From assembly GCA_944390675.1 (NCBI GenBank), contig CALXQR010000008.1, forward strand, positions 19,661 to 83,660: a stretch of DNA of 64,000 bases, given 5' to 3'. The notes beneath the pieces were generated by a model. It was not told where the DNA came from. It saw nothing but the letters and a program-made list of their open reading frames with translations, and did no database searches. Below are positions 7,569 to 17,449 of the stretch, one piece after another. Position numbers and translations under genes: made by a program. Source of the DNA: an uncultured Burkholderiaceae bacterium. GTDB taxonomy: Bacteria; Pseudomonadota; Gammaproteobacteria; Burkholderiales; Burkholderiaceae_F. Position 1 is the stretch's first letter. Each line of letters starts with the position of its first letter.

Positions 7569-9617
7569 TTAGCGAAGCCGCATGCCGGGTTTGGCACCGG
7601 TTTGCGGTTCAAGGATAAAGAGGCCGTCTTTATCGTCTGCGCCGCTTGCCGAAAGGAGCATCCCTTCGCTTACGCCAAAGCGCATCTTGCGCGGCGCGAG
7701 GTTTGCGATCACAACGGTAAGCTTACCTTCCAAATCCTTCGGATCGTACCAAGCTTGAATGCCCGAGAAGATGTTGCGGGTCTTGCCTTCGCCGATATCC
7801 ACCGTCAAGCGTAAGAGCTTGGTTGAACCTTCAACCTTTTCACACTTGACGATTTTCGCCACGCGCATATCAAGTTTTGCGAAGTCATTGATCGTCACTT
7901 CAGGTGCAATCGCTTCACCGCACGGCTCAACGGGTTTTGCCGTTTCAGCAACAGCCGGGATTAATTCGTCCAATTGCTTGATGTCGCAGCGCTGCATCAA
8001 GTGCTTAAAGGGCTTGATCTGCACGTCGCTTGTCAGCGGGCGCAGAGCGCTTTCCCAGGTGAGTTCTCCGCAATTTAAGAATTCTTCAACCTTAGCGGCT
8101 GTGGCGGGCAACACGGGCTTAAGCATCAAGGTCAGCAGTCTGAAGGCTTCCAAAGCTACAGAACAAACTTCGTGAAGTTTTTCAGCCTGGTCTTCAGACT
8201 TCGCGAGTTCCCAAGGCTTTTCGCGGTCAATGTATTCATTGATCGTGTCGGTCATCGACATGATGGCACGAAGCGCGCGGGAGTATTCGCGTTGGTTATA
8301 AAGCATCGCGATGCCTTCAACGGCGTTGCGCATCACTTTGATGATCGTGTGATCGGCCATGCGGTCGTCGACGCGGGCGTTAAAGCGCTTGACAATGAAG
8401 CCCGAGGCACGGCTTGCGATATTGATGTACTTGCCGATCAAGTCGGAATTCACACGCGCCATGAAGTCGGCTTTGCTGAAATCGACGTCATCGTTTGTCG
8501 GGCCCATCTTGGCGGCCAAGTAGTAACGAAGCCATTCGGCGTTCATGCCGAGTTCCAGATATTTCATGGGGCTGATGCCCGTACCGCGGCTTTTACTCAT
8601 CTTGCGGCCGTCAACGGTCATGAAGCCGTGCACGAAGACATTATCGGGCACACGATAGGGTTGACCGGCGAAGTGCAGCATGGCAGGCCAAAAGAGCGTG
8701 TGGAAGTAAACGATGTCTTTGCCGATAAAGTGGATCTGTTCGGTCTTGGGATCATCCAAGAACTTCCAGAAGTCAAAGCCCATCTTTTTGGCGTAATTCA
8801 TGAGGCTTGCGTAGTAACCCACAGGGGCGTCAAGCCACACGTAGAAATATTTGCCCGGAGCGTCCGGAATCGGGATGCCGAAGTAGGGGGCATCGCGCGA
8901 AATGTCCCAGTCACCGAGTTTGCCTTCAGCAAGCCATTCTTCATCCTTGGCGCGGATTTCAGGCTGCACGCGCTCGGCACCGTTTTTACCCTTGCCGTTG
9001 ACCCAATCGCGCAGGAACTTCACGCATTCTGGGTCCGACAAGCGGAAGAAGTAGTGCGTGGATTTGCGAAGTTCAGGCTTGGCGCCGGACAGGGCTGAGA
9101 AGGGATTAATCAATTCCGTCGGGGAGTAGACCGCGCCGCACTTTTCACAGTTGTCGCCATATTGGTCTTCGGCACCGCACCGCGGGCACGTGCCCTTGAT
9201 GAAGCGGTCAGCGAGGAACATGCCTTTGACCGGGTCGTAGAACTGTTCAATGTCTTTGGTGTAAATGAGGCCTGCGGCTTTCAAGCGCTTGTAAATGTCT
9301 TGCGAGAGCTCAACATTTTCTTCGCTGTCGGTCGAATACCAGTGGTCAAACTTGATGTGAAAACCGTCAAGGTAAGCTTTGCGGCCCGCGGCAATGCGCG
9401 CCACAAATTCCTGCGGCGTGATGCCTTCTTTTTGCGCGGCGATCATCATCGGGGCGCCGTGCGTGTCATCCGCGCCCACAAAGTGCACCGTGTGGCCATA
9501 CATTCGCTGCGTGCGCACCCAGATGTCGGCCTGGATGTATTCCATGATGTGGCCGATATGGAAGTGCCCGTTCGCGTAGGGCAATGCGGTAGTAACGAAT
9601 ATTTGGCGTTTTTGCAT
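7569..9617 (-). CDS. metG: Methionyl-tRNA synthetase
   Basis: 682 residues from the ATG at 9617 (a TTG five codons upstream is less likely). It charges tRNA-Met with methionine in the cytosol. Class I synthetase marks are HIGH in [11 protein letters not shown] (about residues 20-23), KMSKS in [10 protein letters not shown], and a four-cysteine zinc knuckle (CPRCG then CEKCG). The C-terminal 110 residues form the OB-fold tRNA-binding domain found in E. coli-type dimeric MetRS (starting near [16 protein letters not shown]). Single gene with its own terminator; two long antisense open frames over it are compositional shadows. Confidence 0.97.
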   Translation of the reverse strand: MQKRQIFVTTALPYANGHFHIGHIMEYIQADIWVRTQRMYGHTVHFVGADDTHGAPMMIAAQKEGITPQEFVARIAAGRKAYLDGFHIKFDHWYSTDSEENVELSQDIYKRLKAAGLIYTKDIEQFYDPVKGMFLADRFIKGTCPRCGAEDQYGDNCEKCGAVYSPTELINPFSALSGAKPELRKSTHYFFRLSDPECVKFLRDWVNGKGKNGAERVQPEIRAKDEEWLAEGKLGDWDISRDAPYFGIPIPDAPGKYFYVWLDAPVGYYASLMNYAKKMGFDFWKFLDDPKTEQIHFIGKDIVYFHTLFWPAMLHFAGQPYRVPDNVFVHGFMTVDGRKMSKSRGTGISPMKYLELGMNAEWLRYYLAAKMGPTNDDVDFSKADFMARVNSDLIGKYINIASRASGFIVKRFNARVDDRMADHTIIKVMRNAVEGIAMLYNQREYSRALRAIMSMTDTINEYIDREKPWELAKSEDQAEKLHEVCSVALEAFRLLTLMLKPVLPATAAKVEEFLNCGELTWESALRPLTSDVQIKPFKHLMQRCDIKQLDELIPAVAETAKPVEPCGEAIAPEVTINDFAKLDMRVAKIVKCEKVEGSTKLLRLTVDIGEGKTRNIFSGIQAWYDPKDLEGKLTVVIANLAPRKMRFGVSEGMLLSASGADDKDGLFILEPQTGAKPGMRLR

Positions 9618-9712
9618 GATGAAATGTCCCAATAAAAGAGGTCAGTATTTTACCAAAGCAGTAGTAATTTCACATTTTTAGCTAAGGAAGTTGAATTAAA
9701 TTAATGATGAAA

Positions 9713-9751
9713 AAAGTGTGTGAGTTTCGACAGAAAAAACTCACACACTTT
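9713..9751 (-). terminator. Terminator after the argininosuccinate-lyase-like gene
   Basis: Perfect 15-bp inverted repeat AAAGTGTGTGAGTTT / AAACTCACACACTTT (arms 9713-9727 and 9737-9751) with a T run on the minus strand, 35 bases after the stop codon. Confidence 0.9.
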
Positions 9752-9785
9752 ATCTAAGGCAATGTGGAAAAGTGATCAAGAACTG

Positions 9786-11225
9786 CTATAGCGATTCGTA
9801 TGTCTCTTGAAGCTTCTCCTTAGTTCTCGATAGCCATTTTTCAAAAACTTTTCGGTGATGAGACGCCATCGATATTAATTTTTTTGTATCGTCTGGTCTT
9901 GGAGTTCCTCCAGTCGTTTTGGCTTTTAGACTTTCAAGAGGGTCTAGCATGAGTGAAATTTCTTCAGCACTTCTCACTATCTTTTGACCTAACCACTTCA
10001 CACTCTGCTCTTCTAAGAGCTTAGGTGTCATTTTGTCCACTTGCAAATCGTCTCTATCCATTAGGGACCGGATCATGCCACCGACGACATGGTGAGTCAG
10101 TGTAAAAGGAATTCCTGTTTCAACGGTTAATTTTTCAGCCATAGCTGTAGCTGCTGTAAAACCATTCTTAGATTTTTCGAGAGCAACACTTTCACGTACG
10201 TGAGAATGTAAAAGATTGACTTCAAGAAGCTTTATGTTATCAATCAATATGTTCAGATGATCCCAGAAGGTATCAAAGTAAACGACAGTTTCATGTATTG
10301 GGAATAAACTGATAGAACCTGCGCTACCAAATGCAGTTGTTAAATAGCCAAAAAAGTGATGAGTTTCTGCACGAAGAATTTCTGCAGCTTGCGCATTTTT
10401 CTTTTGAGGCATGATTGAACTAGATTCACAAACATCGTGATCAAAATCAAGTACGCCACATTCTGCTGAAGATAAAAATACCATGTCAGCCGCTACACGG
10501 GATAACGTGGTATTAATAATGGCACAAGCTGAAATCAATTCCAGAAAATAGTCTTCTGCAGAATTGGCAAAGCAAGTATTTTCAATAACAGAATCAAATC
10601 CCAAAAGTTCGGCGATTCTTTCTTTATTTAAATTAAACGATGTACCAATTCCAGCAGCAGCTCCCATTGGACAGCAATTAATTCGCCGATAAGCTTCTTG
10701 TAATCGCTCTAAATCAGCTTCAAAGGCGTTATGAATAGTCATCAAGTAGTGAGCCCATGTTCCGGGTTGTGATGGTTGTCCGTAGGTATAGTAAGGAATA
10801 ACGGTAGATAAATTTTTATTTGCTAATTCTTCTAATATCTTTAATGAATTTAGAATTTCATCAAATAATTCAATTACAGCATCTCGCAATGACATTCGGT
10901 ACATAGAAAAATACATGTCATTACGACTTCTTCCAATATGAAGTTTGGCAGCAATTTGAGGGTCAATTGATTGACTTAAAGCCTTTTCATACAAAAACCA
11001 AATATCGCCGTCTTCAGATTTCAGAACAGAATCCTTGGCAACTTTCTTCTGTGCTTCTTTCAGGCCTGCAACAATTAATTTTTTTTCTTTTTTGTTTAGA
11101 TAGCCCTGTTCTAAAAGCATTTGAGCATAGGCAAGGTTGAGTTTGAACAGAGGTTTACTACGATGTAAAAAATCAACCATACAAGCTTTGACTTTTACTT
11201 GACGATAATTTTCTAACAAATCCAT
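9786..11225 (-). CDS. Argininosuccinate lyase-like enzyme
   Basis: 479 residues from the ATG at 11225, which has a strong GGAGGG ribosome site; the open frame upstream lacks one. It belongs to the aspartase/fumarase superfamily, argininosuccinate-lyase branch, whose members release fumarate by beta-elimination from an N-substituted aspartate. Visible signatures are GRSRND (residues 98-103) and the mobile loop SSIMPQKKN around residue 270. No arginine-biosynthesis gene is adjacent. Instead it is divergent from a Dcu dicarboxylate transporter and near a periplasmic asparaginase, so a catabolic, fumarate-yielding role is plausible. Whether argininosuccinate is the true substrate is open. Confidence 0.85.
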   Translation of the reverse strand: MDLLENYRQVKVKACMVDFLHRSKPLFKLNLAYAQMLLEQGYLNKKEKKLIVAGLKEAQKKVAKDSVLKSEDGDIWFLYEKALSQSIDPQIAAKLHIGRSRNDMYFSMYRMSLRDAVIELFDEILNSLKILEELANKNLSTVIPYYTYGQPSQPGTWAHYLMTIHNAFEADLERLQEAYRRINCCPMGAAAGIGTSFNLNKERIAELLGFDSVIENTCFANSAEDYFLELISACAIINTTLSRVAADMVFLSSAECGVLDFDHDVCESSSIMPQKKNAQAAEILRAETHHFFGYLTTAFGSAGSISLFPIHETVVYFDTFWDHLNILIDNIKLLEVNLLHSHVRESVALEKSKNGFTAATAMAEKLTVETGIPFTLTHHVVGGMIRSLMDRDDLQVDKMTPKLLEEQSVKWLGQKIVRSAEEISLMLDPLESLKAKTTGGTPRPDDTKKLISMASHHRKVFEKWLSRTKEKLQETYESL

Positions 11226-11556
11226 AGTGCCCTCCTGGAAGGTATGTTTATTTAAGTGAATTTTCTTCCAGACCTCCGAACTAAACAAATCCTGAGCTTA
11301 AATTGAATACAGAGTATGTTTTTAGGGAATATCAAATTGAGGCTTAACCCAAGATTTTTTTGAATTCGTATTAATTGTTGGACTGTGATGTGTATCTGTT
11401 AAATTTGTTTCAATCTTCTCTTTTATGTTTTAAAAGAATATTAATTAGCCCAGAATTTTTAAATCAGTAGATTGCTTAGAAGATAACGGCAAGAATTAAA
11501 GCAATAAATTTTAATTGCAAGCGTCTCAGATTCACTCGTTTAAGAGGAGATATCTT
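11226..11556. promoter_or_regulatory. Divergent control region of the lyase and Dcu genes
   Basis: 331 bp, AT-rich, no gene. It must hold both promoters, and being a divergent spacer near a LysR gene it is the natural place for LysR-type sites (T-N11-A). I could not single out a convincing operator or -35/-10 pair. Confidence 0.35.
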
Positions 11557-12870
11557 ATGTTAATAGTAGATGCATTGATTGTTATTCTTGCTATTCTCAT
11601 TGGGGTCAGAATAGGGGGTGTTGCCGTTGCGTTCACTGGTGCAGCAGGTTTGGCGATTTTAACCTTTGTTTTTGGTATCCAACCGACAGCACCACCAATC
11701 ACTGTAATGCTCATTATTTTGGCAGTAACATCATTGGCGGGTGTCTTACAGTGCTCGGGCGGGCTTGACTACTTGGTTAGTATTGCGGAGAAGATTTTAA
11801 GAAATAATCCTAATAAGGTTACTGTTATCGCTCCAATTGTTGTCTTCGCTTTTGTTGTATTTACGGGGACATCTTTTATTGCAATGGCTTTGATACCAGT
11901 AATAAGTGAGGTGGCCAGAGGTGCGGGAGTTAGACCTGAAAGACCGCTGTCAGCTTCGTGTGCGGCCGCAAGTTACGGGATTGCGGCTAGTCCTCTGTCA
12001 GCAGCAACCGCTGCGATGATAGGTATTTTAGGTACTCATGGTATTGACTTCGGTCCAATGATGATGGTGCTTATTCCTTCGATTTTCATAGCAATTATTT
12101 GTGGCAGTATCAGTGTATACAAACGAGGAAAAGAGTTATCAGAGGATGAGGAGTTTCAGAGAAGATTAGCAAGTGGTGAAATATCGTACAACTCTAGCGG
12201 AAAGTCCTACACTCCAACTAAGGAAGCTCGTATCGCTGTAATTCTCTTCGCTCTAGCTGTTCTTTTAATTTTGATTTTAGGAACTTTTAAAGAGCTTTTG
12301 CCTTCTTGGACTCAGAATGGCAAGATCGTAACGTTGTCTATTGCGAATGTGATTGAAATTGTCGCTATGACTGCAGGGGCAATCATTATGGTTGTTGCGA
12401 AAGTAAAACCTGCTCCAGTTATGAAGTCCAGTGTATTCAATGGTGGTGTTGTAGCAGTCATGGTTTGCTTTGGGGTCTGTTTCATGACAGATACTTTTTT
12501 TGCATTTCACAAAAATGAACTGATAGGTATTTTTGGGGAAGTCTTGCAAAATTATCCGTGGTTATTCGCCATTGTTTTGGTCGCAATGAGTGCCATTCTG
12601 ATGAGTCAAGGAGCGACTGCGGCGGCTTTGATGCCTCTCGGTGTTTCTTTAGGTATTGAGCCAACTTATTTGGTTGCGATGGCGCCGGCAATATGTTGTA
12701 CCTGGTTTTTCCCTGTGCATGCGAATATTTTGGCTTCTGTAGCAATGGATCCTACAGGCACGATGAATTTGGGAACATGGATTTTGAATCACAGTACGAT
12801 GAGACCCGGATTAGTAACAACGGTTTGCTCGGTTGTGTTGGGTTTTGTTTTAGCTAGTGTAGTATTCTAA
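11557..12870 (+). CDS. DcuA/DcuB-family C4-dicarboxylate transporter
   Basis: 437 residues from the ATG at 11557, preceded by AAGAGGAGAT. Length and hydrophobic pattern match the DcuA/DcuB anaerobic C4-dicarboxylate family (E. coli DcuA is 433 residues), with about 10-12 membrane segments. The family motif around GTSFIAMALIPVISEVARGA and SYGIAASPLSAAT is present, with a hydrophilic loop near residues 190-225. Such carriers exchange fumarate, malate or aspartate for succinate during fumarate respiration. Divergent from the lyase, and followed by a LysR regulator and an asparaginase that could feed it. Confidence 0.88.
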   Translation: MLIVDALIVILAILIGVRIGGVAVAFTGAAGLAILTFVFGIQPTAPPITVMLIILAVTSLAGVLQCSGGLDYLVSIAEKILRNNPNKVTVIAPIVVFAFVVFTGTSFIAMALIPVISEVARGAGVRPERPLSASCAAASYGIAASPLSAATAAMIGILGTHGIDFGPMMMVLIPSIFIAIICGSISVYKRGKELSEDEEFQRRLASGEISYNSSGKSYTPTKEARIAVILFALAVLLILILGTFKELLPSWTQNGKIVTLSIANVIEIVAMTAGAIIMVVAKVKPAPVMKSSVFNGGVVAVMVCFGVCFMTDTFFAFHKNELIGIFGEVLQNYPWLFAIVLVAMSAILMSQGATAAALMPLGVSLGIEPTYLVAMAPAICCTWFFPVHANILASVAMDPTGTMNLGTWILNHSTMRPGLVTTVCSVVLGFVLASVVF

Positions 12871-12931
12871 AAAGTCGAAAGAACTACATAATGCCTAAAT
12901 AAAGCTTCTAAGCTTCGTTAGTAAAGAAGGG

Positions 12932-12974
12932 AGGGGATGTTTCAATCAAATACAATTTGGTTCAGACATCCCCT
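12932..12974. repeat. Inverted repeat upstream of the LysR gene
   Basis: AGGGGATGT / ACATCCCCT (arms 12932-12940 and 12966-12974) with a 25-base spacer. It could be a weak terminator of the Dcu gene or a regulatory site of the LysR gene; no T run follows. Confidence 0.35.
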
Positions 12975-13021
12975 AAATAATTTACGGAATATAAAGTTGA
13001 TTTTGGTAGGTGCTTTTTGTA

Positions 13022-14047
13022 ATGACAGAACAACACAAATTAAAAGAAAAGATTGGATCGTATTCTGATTTTTTTCAGGTTCAAATCTATACCTTTTACA
13101 CATTGTGTAAAACTAAGAGCTTTTCAAAAGCTGGTTTAATGTTAAATGTTGGTCAGTCTGTCGTTTCTCGAAGGGTATCTGCTTTAGAAAATCGTTTAGG
13201 AATTGCGTTGACCGAACGAAACGTGAGACCTATTCGTTTAACAAATGAAGGCAGACTTCTTTATCAGCTAATAGAGAAAGAGACGCAAGTTATAGATTCA
13301 TATTTACTTCATGTTTTACAAAATGGTCAACGAAAGATTCCATTGAGGATCGGTTGTATCACAGCTCTTGAGGCTCATGTAGATACAGATATCGTTATTC
13401 AACTTGGGGATATTGCCTCTCAAATCAGATTTTTTCATGGAACGAGCCGAAAGTTATTGAATGATTTTGATAATCACGAGATTGACATTTTTATTAGTTC
13501 CCAACCATTCTTCGAACGAGCAAATTTGTATAGACGTTTTCTTTTTTCTGAACCAAATATTATCGTCGCCCCCAAATCACTTAAATTGCCATCTAGACCC
13601 TCTTGGCAGAATCTTAGATTGTGTGGATTGCCACAGATTTCTCTGACTTCAAAAACTTCCAACGGAGAGTTTGAAAGGGAGTATTTCAATGAACAACATC
13701 TTGATTTTGTTGTAAAAGTTGAAGTGGATCATTTGGAACCGTTTTTTAGCTTTATTGAAAATGGTGTTGGTTGGGGTCTGGTGACCCCCACTTTTATGGC
13801 TTCTTATCCTGAAAAAATGAAAAACATTCAGATATTGCCGATGCCTTCACCTATTGTTTCTAGAGATATCTATGTACTTGGAAGAAACGAATTGTCTTAT
13901 CAAAATTTAACAGATAGTATTGCAAAAATTTGCAAAACCTCAATTCATCAGTCACTTAAAAAGTTGTTTATCCCACATGTTCTTTGGTCAAAAGACCTGT
14001 TCTTAACATACGGTGAAAATAATAGGAAGGTACCACTATTTGTTTAA
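13022..14047 (+). CDS. LysR-family transcriptional regulator
   Basis: 341 residues from the ATG at 13022 (a GTG at 13010 is possible). The N-terminal winged helix-turn-helix spans about residues 20-85, with the LysR pattern FYTLCKTKSFSKAGLMLNVG followed by SVVSRRVSALENRLG. A two-lobed periplasmic-binding-like effector domain follows. It is about 40 residues longer than a typical LysR protein, with an N-terminal extension of about 20 residues and a C-terminal tail. It probably controls the neighbouring lyase, Dcu and asparaginase genes, as inferred from position. The effector is unknown. Confidence 0.85.
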   Translation: MTEQHKLKEKIGSYSDFFQVQIYTFYTLCKTKSFSKAGLMLNVGQSVVSRRVSALENRLGIALTERNVRPIRLTNEGRLLYQLIEKETQVIDSYLLHVLQNGQRKIPLRIGCITALEAHVDTDIVIQLGDIASQIRFFHGTSRKLLNDFDNHEIDIFISSQPFFERANLYRRFLFSEPNIIVAPKSLKLPSRPSWQNLRLCGLPQISLTSKTSNGEFEREYFNEQHLDFVVKVEVDHLEPFFSFIENGVGWGLVTPTFMASYPEKMKNIQILPMPSPIVSRDIYVLGRNELSYQNLTDSIAKICKTSIHQSLKKLFIPHVLWSKDLFLTYGENNRKVPLFV

Positions 14048-14078
14048 CTATCAGTTCTTTGAATTTAGATAAAAGATT

Positions 14079-14107
14079 GCCCCTTAATTGTTGTTCAATT
14101 AAGGGGC
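14079..14107. terminator. Bidirectional terminator
   Basis: Perfect 12-bp repeat GCCCCTTAATTG / CAATTAAGGGGC with a 5-base loop, between the convergent LysR and asparaginase genes. Confidence 0.85.
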
Positions 14108-14116
14108 TTAAATTTT

Positions 14117-15169
14117 CTAGTACTCGTTAAATATTCTTTGAATTTCTTTTAAATCTTTGGTTTTTGTTAAGGCTAACTGCAGCAAGATGCGTGCTTTTTG
14201 TGGATTTAAAGTATTGCCTTCCAATAGACCAGCATCAGCCCATTCTTGATGGCTGATTGTTACCATCCCATTTCCAGTCCTTGCAGATCGAACAACGACT
14301 ATTCCGCTTTCTGAAGCTTTAGCTAAGCTTGGAAACGCGTTATCATGCATTGATCCGTTCCCTGTTCCAGCGAGAATAATGCCTTTAGCGCCAGCTTTGG
14401 AAAACGCATCAACAGCAACTCCATCGGCGTTGACATAGGAATAAACAATATCAACTCTCGGCAGTTTGTCTAATTTCTGAATATCGAATTCTGAGTTATA
14501 GGTGTGTTTTTTTTCAGTAGATTTCAAAAATTCAGGCTTCCCTGCAGCCATATAACCCAATAGACCCAATTCTGGGGCCTTAAATGTTGAGACAGTGCTC
14601 GTATTCGTCTTTGTGACGTCTCTCGCGCCATTGATTTCATCATTCATAGCGACTAAGACACCTTTACCAATAGCTTTATCCGAAGCTGCAATCTTGACGG
14701 CATTAAATAAATTTAGTGGGCCATCAGCACTTAATGCCGTCGCTGGTCTCATAGAACCGACAATGACTACGGGCTTTTTGCTTTTGACAGTTAAATTTAA
14801 GAAATAAGCCGTTTCTTCAAGAGTATCAGTGCCGTGAGTGATAACAATTCCTTTTACAGATGGATCCAAAAGCAATTCATTACAACGTTTCGCTAGACTG
14901 AGCATAATTTCATCAGTCATATTTTGTGAGCTTAATTTAATGAATTGCTCACCTGAAACATTCGCAATGTCATTAAGAGCGGGAACGGCTTTCAAGAGTG
15001 TTTCAATTGCAAGATCTGCCGCCTTATATCCTGTCATCTGTGTTTCAGAGGGTGCGGTCCCTGCAATAGTTCCACCTGTTGCAAGAATTTTGATATTAGG
15101 CAAGTCAGAGGCGTAGCAAGAGCTAAAAATCGAGACAATTCCGATCGTAATTAAGTGACGCTTGAACAT
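14117..15169 (-). CDS. ansB: Type II (periplasmic) L-asparaginase
   Basis: 350 residues from the ATG at 15169, which has GGGAGGAAAAT upstream; E. coli AnsB has 348. It hydrolyses asparagine to aspartate and ammonia. A signal peptide covers roughly the first 22 residues (ending CYAS). Both catalytic threonine motifs are present, GGTIAGTAP near the mature N-terminus and HGTDTLEET in the middle; the Lys of the second triad is less obvious in the VAMNDEINGARDVTKTN segment. In anaerobic fumarate respiration, aspartate made here could be imported by Dcu and deaminated to fumarate, matching the neighbours. Confidence 0.93.
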   Translation of the reverse strand: MFKRHLITIGIVSIFSSCYASDLPNIKILATGGTIAGTAPSETQMTGYKAADLAIETLLKAVPALNDIANVSGEQFIKLSSQNMTDEIMLSLAKRCNELLLDPSVKGIVITHGTDTLEETAYFLNLTVKSKKPVVIVGSMRPATALSADGPLNLFNAVKIAASDKAIGKGVLVAMNDEINGARDVTKTNTSTVSTFKAPELGLLGYMAAGKPEFLKSTEKKHTYNSEFDIQKLDKLPRVDIVYSYVNADGVAVDAFSKAGAKGIILAGTGNGSMHDNAFPSLAKASESGIVVVRSARTGNGMVTISHQEWADAGLLEGNTLNPQKARILLQLALTKTKDLKEIQRIFNEY

Positions 15170-15380
15170 ATTTTCCTCCCTGGAGTTCAAACCTTGTAGG
15201 TACAAGTTGAGCATTACATCAGTAGGGGAAAAAGTCACATATCATTCTTTTTCACAATAGGTTGTATGTCTTGGAAGACAGTGTATGTGTTTTACTTACA
15301 GTGACGATAACGTCAATTTAAAAGTACGATAGAGAGCCTAGAGTTGTTTTCATGCTTTTGTGAAACAACAAATTAGAAAA

Positions 15381-15410
15381 AATCATGCCCGAGTTTCCCC
15401 GGGCATGATT
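15381..15410 (-). terminator. Terminator of the dipeptidase gene
   Basis: Perfect 11-bp repeat AATCATGCCCG / CGGGCATGATT (arms 15381-15391 and 15400-15410) with a T run on the minus strand, 28 bases after the stop. Confidence 0.85.
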
Positions 15411-15438
15411 GGTGTTTAAACTAACTGACGACAGTTAA

Positions 15439-17232
15439 TTACTTAATGACCTTAACCGTGTCAAAAGCAGCCACAGGCTCACCATTCACGCTTGTGAAGA
15501 GGTAGAGCTCAGAGACCACATCCTTAAACGAGAAGGCCAAAGCGCCCTTCACCGGGAAGGTGATCACGGCGTCATCCAGACCGTCACCGTTCACATCACG
15601 CACGGTCACCTTTGTGGGGGTGGCCATTTGCTTATTAAGCTCGATGGAACCGTCCGGATAGGGTGAGCCGAAGTGGGTCTTTGAGACATCAAGCTTCGTC
15701 GCGTCAAAGCCCTTTTGAGACAGAAGCACCACGTCAACCGTGCCCGTTTCCGATTGGCTCAACGTGTCGCGCGTAATGACAATCGCGTGTTGATTCAAAC
15801 GCGTGACCCAGTCTCCAGTCTTTGCTAGCACGTCGTTAAAGGAAGCGACGTTAAAGGCGTGCATGTATTCACGAGCCTTTTCACGATCAGCGCCAGCAAT
15901 AAGTTGAGCCTTAGCCTTGGCGGCAGCGACAACCTTAGCGGTGTTTTCTTCGTAAGCGTCGCGATCCTTTTCAAAGACAGCGCGATCTTGCGGCATCCAA
16001 TCCAAGAAGTTTTGCATGGCAAGGAAGGTGTAGATCGTGCGATCGGGACTGTAGCTTACCTGTTCGGGCGTCGCATGGAACTGAGCCTTGGTGCCCGTTG
16101 CCCAATCCATGTAGCTTTGAGCGGCAGCCGGGCCCGCAAGCGGGAAGGCAGGCGCGTAGAACTGTTCGCTCGGACGGCCCGCGGCGCGCCAAGCCACGGT
16201 CATGAGCGGATCCTGAGCCAATTCAAACACGACGGAATCGAACGTGCCGATATTGCAGATATCCTGCATCGTTTCATGGTGCCAGCCGCTTTCGCGCTTT
16301 TCAAACTTGGAGTGACCGCGCAGGTAGCTCTTAACATCTTCTACGCTGATTTTCTTTTCAGGGACAATAGCCATCGGGTAGTCATTGACGTCTTTGTACT
16401 CTTTACCCGTGAGCATTTCCAGGATCGTGAAGACGCGTTCTTTGTTGCGCGGGAAGATGCGGCGTGCTTCGGGCTGATAGGCTTCGCGGAAGCTGAAGTC
16501 AGAGTAGTCACCGGCCACAGCAGGCTTATAAGCTCCCATGGCGATAGCGTGTTCAACAAGGTCAGGCGCCGCAATGACATTTTCCTTGTCGTTCAGATCA
16601 ACGTTATCAAGCGAGAAAGCGTTTGCCATAAAGGCGATTTCGTTGTCTTTCACCTTGCGGGCGAGATAGCGGTGTCCGCGAAGAAGGGCGATTTGCCAGG
16701 CTTCGTTCTTGTCAGCGATGGTGTAGGTGCGGCCCATGTGGAAGTAGCCATACTTTTCCATAAGTTCAATTACGATGTCCACACCGTGGCGGGCAGAGGT
16801 TGCGCGTTCGGCAACCAGGCGGCGGATACCGTAGCCGATACCGCCGTCGTTAAATTTTTCCTTCTCTTCAATCGTGATGTTGCAGTTGTTTGTGACAACC
16901 ACGACGCCGTTTTCATTCATAAAGCCGTCAGAGAAGCTGGAGCCTTCAGGAGCCAGCGTTTGTGTCCACCAGAAGCCATAGGTATGAGCGACTTGGGGGA
17001 TCTTGGCCGCGGCCGGTTCAAATTCAATCATTTCGCCGGCTTTATGGTCCGCTGCGGGCACCCAATATTGATTGGTGATAATGCGGCGGTCATTGTCTTC
17101 GTTGTGGCCGATAATGATTTCACCGGTGGCAGAAGCATCTTTGCCGACGATAACCGTAAAGCAGGCTTGGGAAGAAAGGCTGACGCCGGCCAACAGCGCG
17201 CCGACGCATACAGCAAGAGCGGTCTTTTTCAT
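15439..17232 (-). CDS. Secreted C69-family dipeptidase (PepD-like)
   Basis: 597 residues, within the range of C69 dipeptidases. AGGAGCC lies ahead of the ATG at 17232. Residues 1-23 are a signal peptide ending SSQA, and the next residue is Cys24 (CFTVIVGKDAS), the N-terminal nucleophile expected of this Ntn-hydrolase family, so signal cleavage would itself expose the catalytic residue. GHNEDNDRR is the conserved motif that follows. A C-terminal region of about 120 residues carries DVNGDGLDD, resembling a calcium-binding loop. Expected role: periplasmic dipeptide hydrolysis in an amino-acid-using organism. Confidence 0.92.
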   Translation of the reverse strand: MKKTALAVCVGALLAGVSLSSQACFTVIVGKDASATGEIIIGHNEDNDRRIITNQYWVPAADHKAGEMIEFEPAAAKIPQVAHTYGFWWTQTLAPEGSSFSDGFMNENGVVVVTNNCNITIEEKEKFNDGGIGYGIRRLVAERATSARHGVDIVIELMEKYGYFHMGRTYTIADKNEAWQIALLRGHRYLARKVKDNEIAFMANAFSLDNVDLNDKENVIAAPDLVEHAIAMGAYKPAVAGDYSDFSFREAYQPEARRIFPRNKERVFTILEMLTGKEYKDVNDYPMAIVPEKKISVEDVKSYLRGHSKFEKRESGWHHETMQDICNIGTFDSVVFELAQDPLMTVAWRAAGRPSEQFYAPAFPLAGPAAAQSYMDWATGTKAQFHATPEQVSYSPDRTIYTFLAMQNFLDWMPQDRAVFEKDRDAYEENTAKVVAAAKAKAQLIAGADREKAREYMHAFNVASFNDVLAKTGDWVTRLNQHAIVITRDTLSQSETGTVDVVLLSQKGFDATKLDVSKTHFGSPYPDGSIELNKQMATPTKVTVRDVNGDGLDDAVITFPVKGALAFSFKDVVSELYLFTSVNGEPVAAFDTVKVIK

Positions 17233-17449
17233 AAGGAAGGCTCCTAAAAGAGAAGTATTAGGAAGGGATTTCAGAAGGATATGAAATCTTTATTTATCTT
17301 CGCGTGAAGACTTCTTCAGTCTACAAAGGAGCCTCTTTAAAATCATCCGTTCTTTTTTGATTCTTTGTTTTGGATTAAAAAAATGTTTCAAAAATATGAC
17401 CGTTTGGTTCTTATATGTTTAATCGGTCATATTGATCTTTTAGTTTTTG

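Noticed and set aside
8172..9098. 308-codon open frame antisense to metG
   Set aside because: Entirely within metG, with low-complexity shadow composition and no family match.
15859..17247. 462-codon open frame antisense to the C69 dipeptidase
   Set aside because: Composition shadow of the opposite strand; no ribosome site and no recognisable domain, while the dipeptidase is unmistakable.
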